Source: Pseudomonas mendocina
GTDB lineage: Bacteria > Pseudomonadota > Gammaproteobacteria > Pseudomonadales > Pseudomonadaceae
Assembly (NCBI RefSeq): GCF_003008615.1
Contig: NZ_CP027657.1
Span: 5,518,001-5,582,000 of the forward strand
Direction of reading: 5' to 3'
Length of the DNA stretch: 64,000 nucleotides
The notes under the pieces are model-generated. The model did no database searches. It was not told the origin of the DNA and saw nothing but the letters and a program-made list of their open reading frames with translations. The number at the start of each line of letters is the position of its first letter. The first letter of the stretch is position 1. Below, in pieces: positions 63,206 to 64,000 of the stretch. The position numbers and the translations under genes are program-made.

Positions 63206-64000
63206 ATGAGCGCGATCCATATCAAGTCCCCTGCCCTGACCATCAAGGCTGGCCCTCGGGCATTGGCGCGAATTCGTCAGAACGGTTTGAGTCCTGCCGA
63301 TGTCGGCATCCTGCCTGGCGCTGCAGGCGGACCAAAGGGCATTGGCATCCAGGGCCTGGACTTGGCACTGTTCGGCGACTGGCTACTGCGCGCCCCACGC
63401 GAACGCGCTCTGATCGGCGCTTCCATCGGTTCCTGGCGTTTCGCCAGTGCCTGCCTGCCAGATCCGGCCGCCGGCATCCGTCGGCTTGGCGAACTCTACA
63501 CCTCTCAGCGCTTCGCCAAAGGCGTGAGCATGGCCGACGTGTCAGGCAGTTGCCGACAGATGCTCGATGAGCTACTCGCCGATCAGGATGCCGCCATCAT
63601 CACCAACCCGCACTATCGCCTGCATATCGTCGTGGTGAAGAGCCACGGCCTGCTGCAGCACGATCATCGCGGCAAACTGAGCCTGGGCCTCTCCTCCGTC
63701 ATCGGCAATAACCTGCTGGCCAGGCAGCGCCTAGGACGCCACTTCGACCGAGTGATCCTGCACGATGCCCGGCAAGCCCCACCGCTGGCGCAGCTCAGCG
63801 ATTTTCGCTCGCACTTTCATGCCCTGACAGCGGAGAACCTGCGTCACGCGCTACTGGCTTCGGGTTCGATTCCCATGGTGATGGAGGCGATTCGCGAGAT
63901 TCCTGGCCTGGAACCCGGCGCCTATCGCGATGGCGGCCTGCTTGATTATCACCTCGACCTGCCCTATGACGGCGAAGACATCGTGCTCTATCCACACTTC
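63206..64000 (+). CDS. Patatin-like phospholipase family protein (3' truncated by window edge)
   Basis: 265 codons of an open frame running off the window. GGAGG five bases before ATG 63206 fixes the start. ILPGAAGGPKGIGIQGLDLALFGDWL is the oxyanion glycine-rich loop, GASIGSWRFA the G-x-S-x-G nucleophile elbow (Ser about 73) and YRDGGLLDYHLDLPYDG the Asp-Gly-Gly catalytic dyad partner. This variant group is common in proteobacteria. Acyl-hydrolase activity is expected; the substrate is unknown. It is divergent from the PepSY operon. Confidence 0.85.
   Translation, partial: MSAIHIKSPALTIKAGPRALARIRQNGLSPADVGILPGAAGGPKGIGIQGLDLALFGDWLLRAPRERALIGASIGSWRFASACLPDPAAGIRRLGELYTSQRFAKGVSMADVSGSCRQMLDELLADQDAAIITNPHYRLHIVVVKSHGLLQHDHRGKLSLGLSSVIGNNLLARQRLGRHFDRVILHDARQAPPLAQLSDFRSHFHALTAENLRHALLASGSIPMVMEAIREIPGLEPGAYRDGGLLDYHLDLPYDGEDIVLYPHF

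Overview
The window is a GC-rich, gene-dense stretch of a pseudomonad chromosome. Close matches by eye to Pseudomonas-type SsuD, TauABCD, SfnB-like, YbiT and PhoP/QseB-like proteins, together with many GTAG-footed REP hairpins, suggest the Pseudomonas mendocina/oleovorans (Ectopseudomonas) neighbourhood; the species is an inference. No rRNA, tRNA, CRISPR array or intact transposase was seen.

Layout. (1) 1-3538: the end of a sigma-54 activator of SfnR type, an alkanesulfonate monooxygenase (ssuD) overlapping an amidohydrolase gene, and a TauE-type sulfite exporter. (2) 3539-11737, all minus strand: a signal-less NMT1/Thi5-like binding protein, an APH-like kinase, a rhodanese, a TonB-dependent receptor, a periplasmic e(P4)-type phosphatase lipoprotein, PnuC, the stump of a flavin monooxygenase gene, a HutC-type GntR regulator and a HAD phosphatase. 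The set reads as a salvage pathway for a phosphorylated vitamin or nucleoside, with a perfect HutC-type operator palindrome at its head. (3) 12063-15977: a small P-loop kinase, an aldo/keto reductase, an ABC exporter and a GNAT acetyltransferase. (4) 16275-37659, minus strand: a large organosulfur acquisition locus. It holds a dedicated TonB-ExbB-ExbD, two paralogous pairs of TonB receptor and peptide-type binding lipoprotein, one shared ABC permease/ATPase set, two DszC/SfnB-like monooxygenases, one DszA/NtaA-like LLM monooxygenase, an aldo/keto reductase and an MFS pump. (5) 38099-43875, plus strand: a LysR regulator and a taurine operon tauA1-tauA2-tauB-tauC-tauD.

(6) 43876-50695 is a patchwork accessory stretch: an orphan protein, an epimerase with a MerR-type promoter and a convergent MerR gene, a lower-GC amidohydrolase, a structured RNA-like leader followed by three overlapping small ORFs, an ICMT-like methyltransferase, and small hypothetical genes with a duplicated fragment. 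(7) 50696-64000 is core-like: ABC-F ATPase (ybiT), azoreductase with divergent LysR, two chemoreceptors flanking a NhaC-type antiporter, an FMN reductase, a PepSY-PepSY-response regulator-histidine kinase operon, and the start of a patatin-like lipase.

How it fits together: sulfonates (SsuD, TauD) and probably organic sulfides or sulfones (DszC/SfnB and LLM enzymes) are taken up through TonB receptors and ABC transporters and oxidised to sulfite, with TauE as a safety valve. The least conventional parts are the doubled receptor/binding-protein modules with matching upstream elements, the signal-less Thi5-like/kinase/rhodanese trio, and the structured RNA with its small-ORF cassette.
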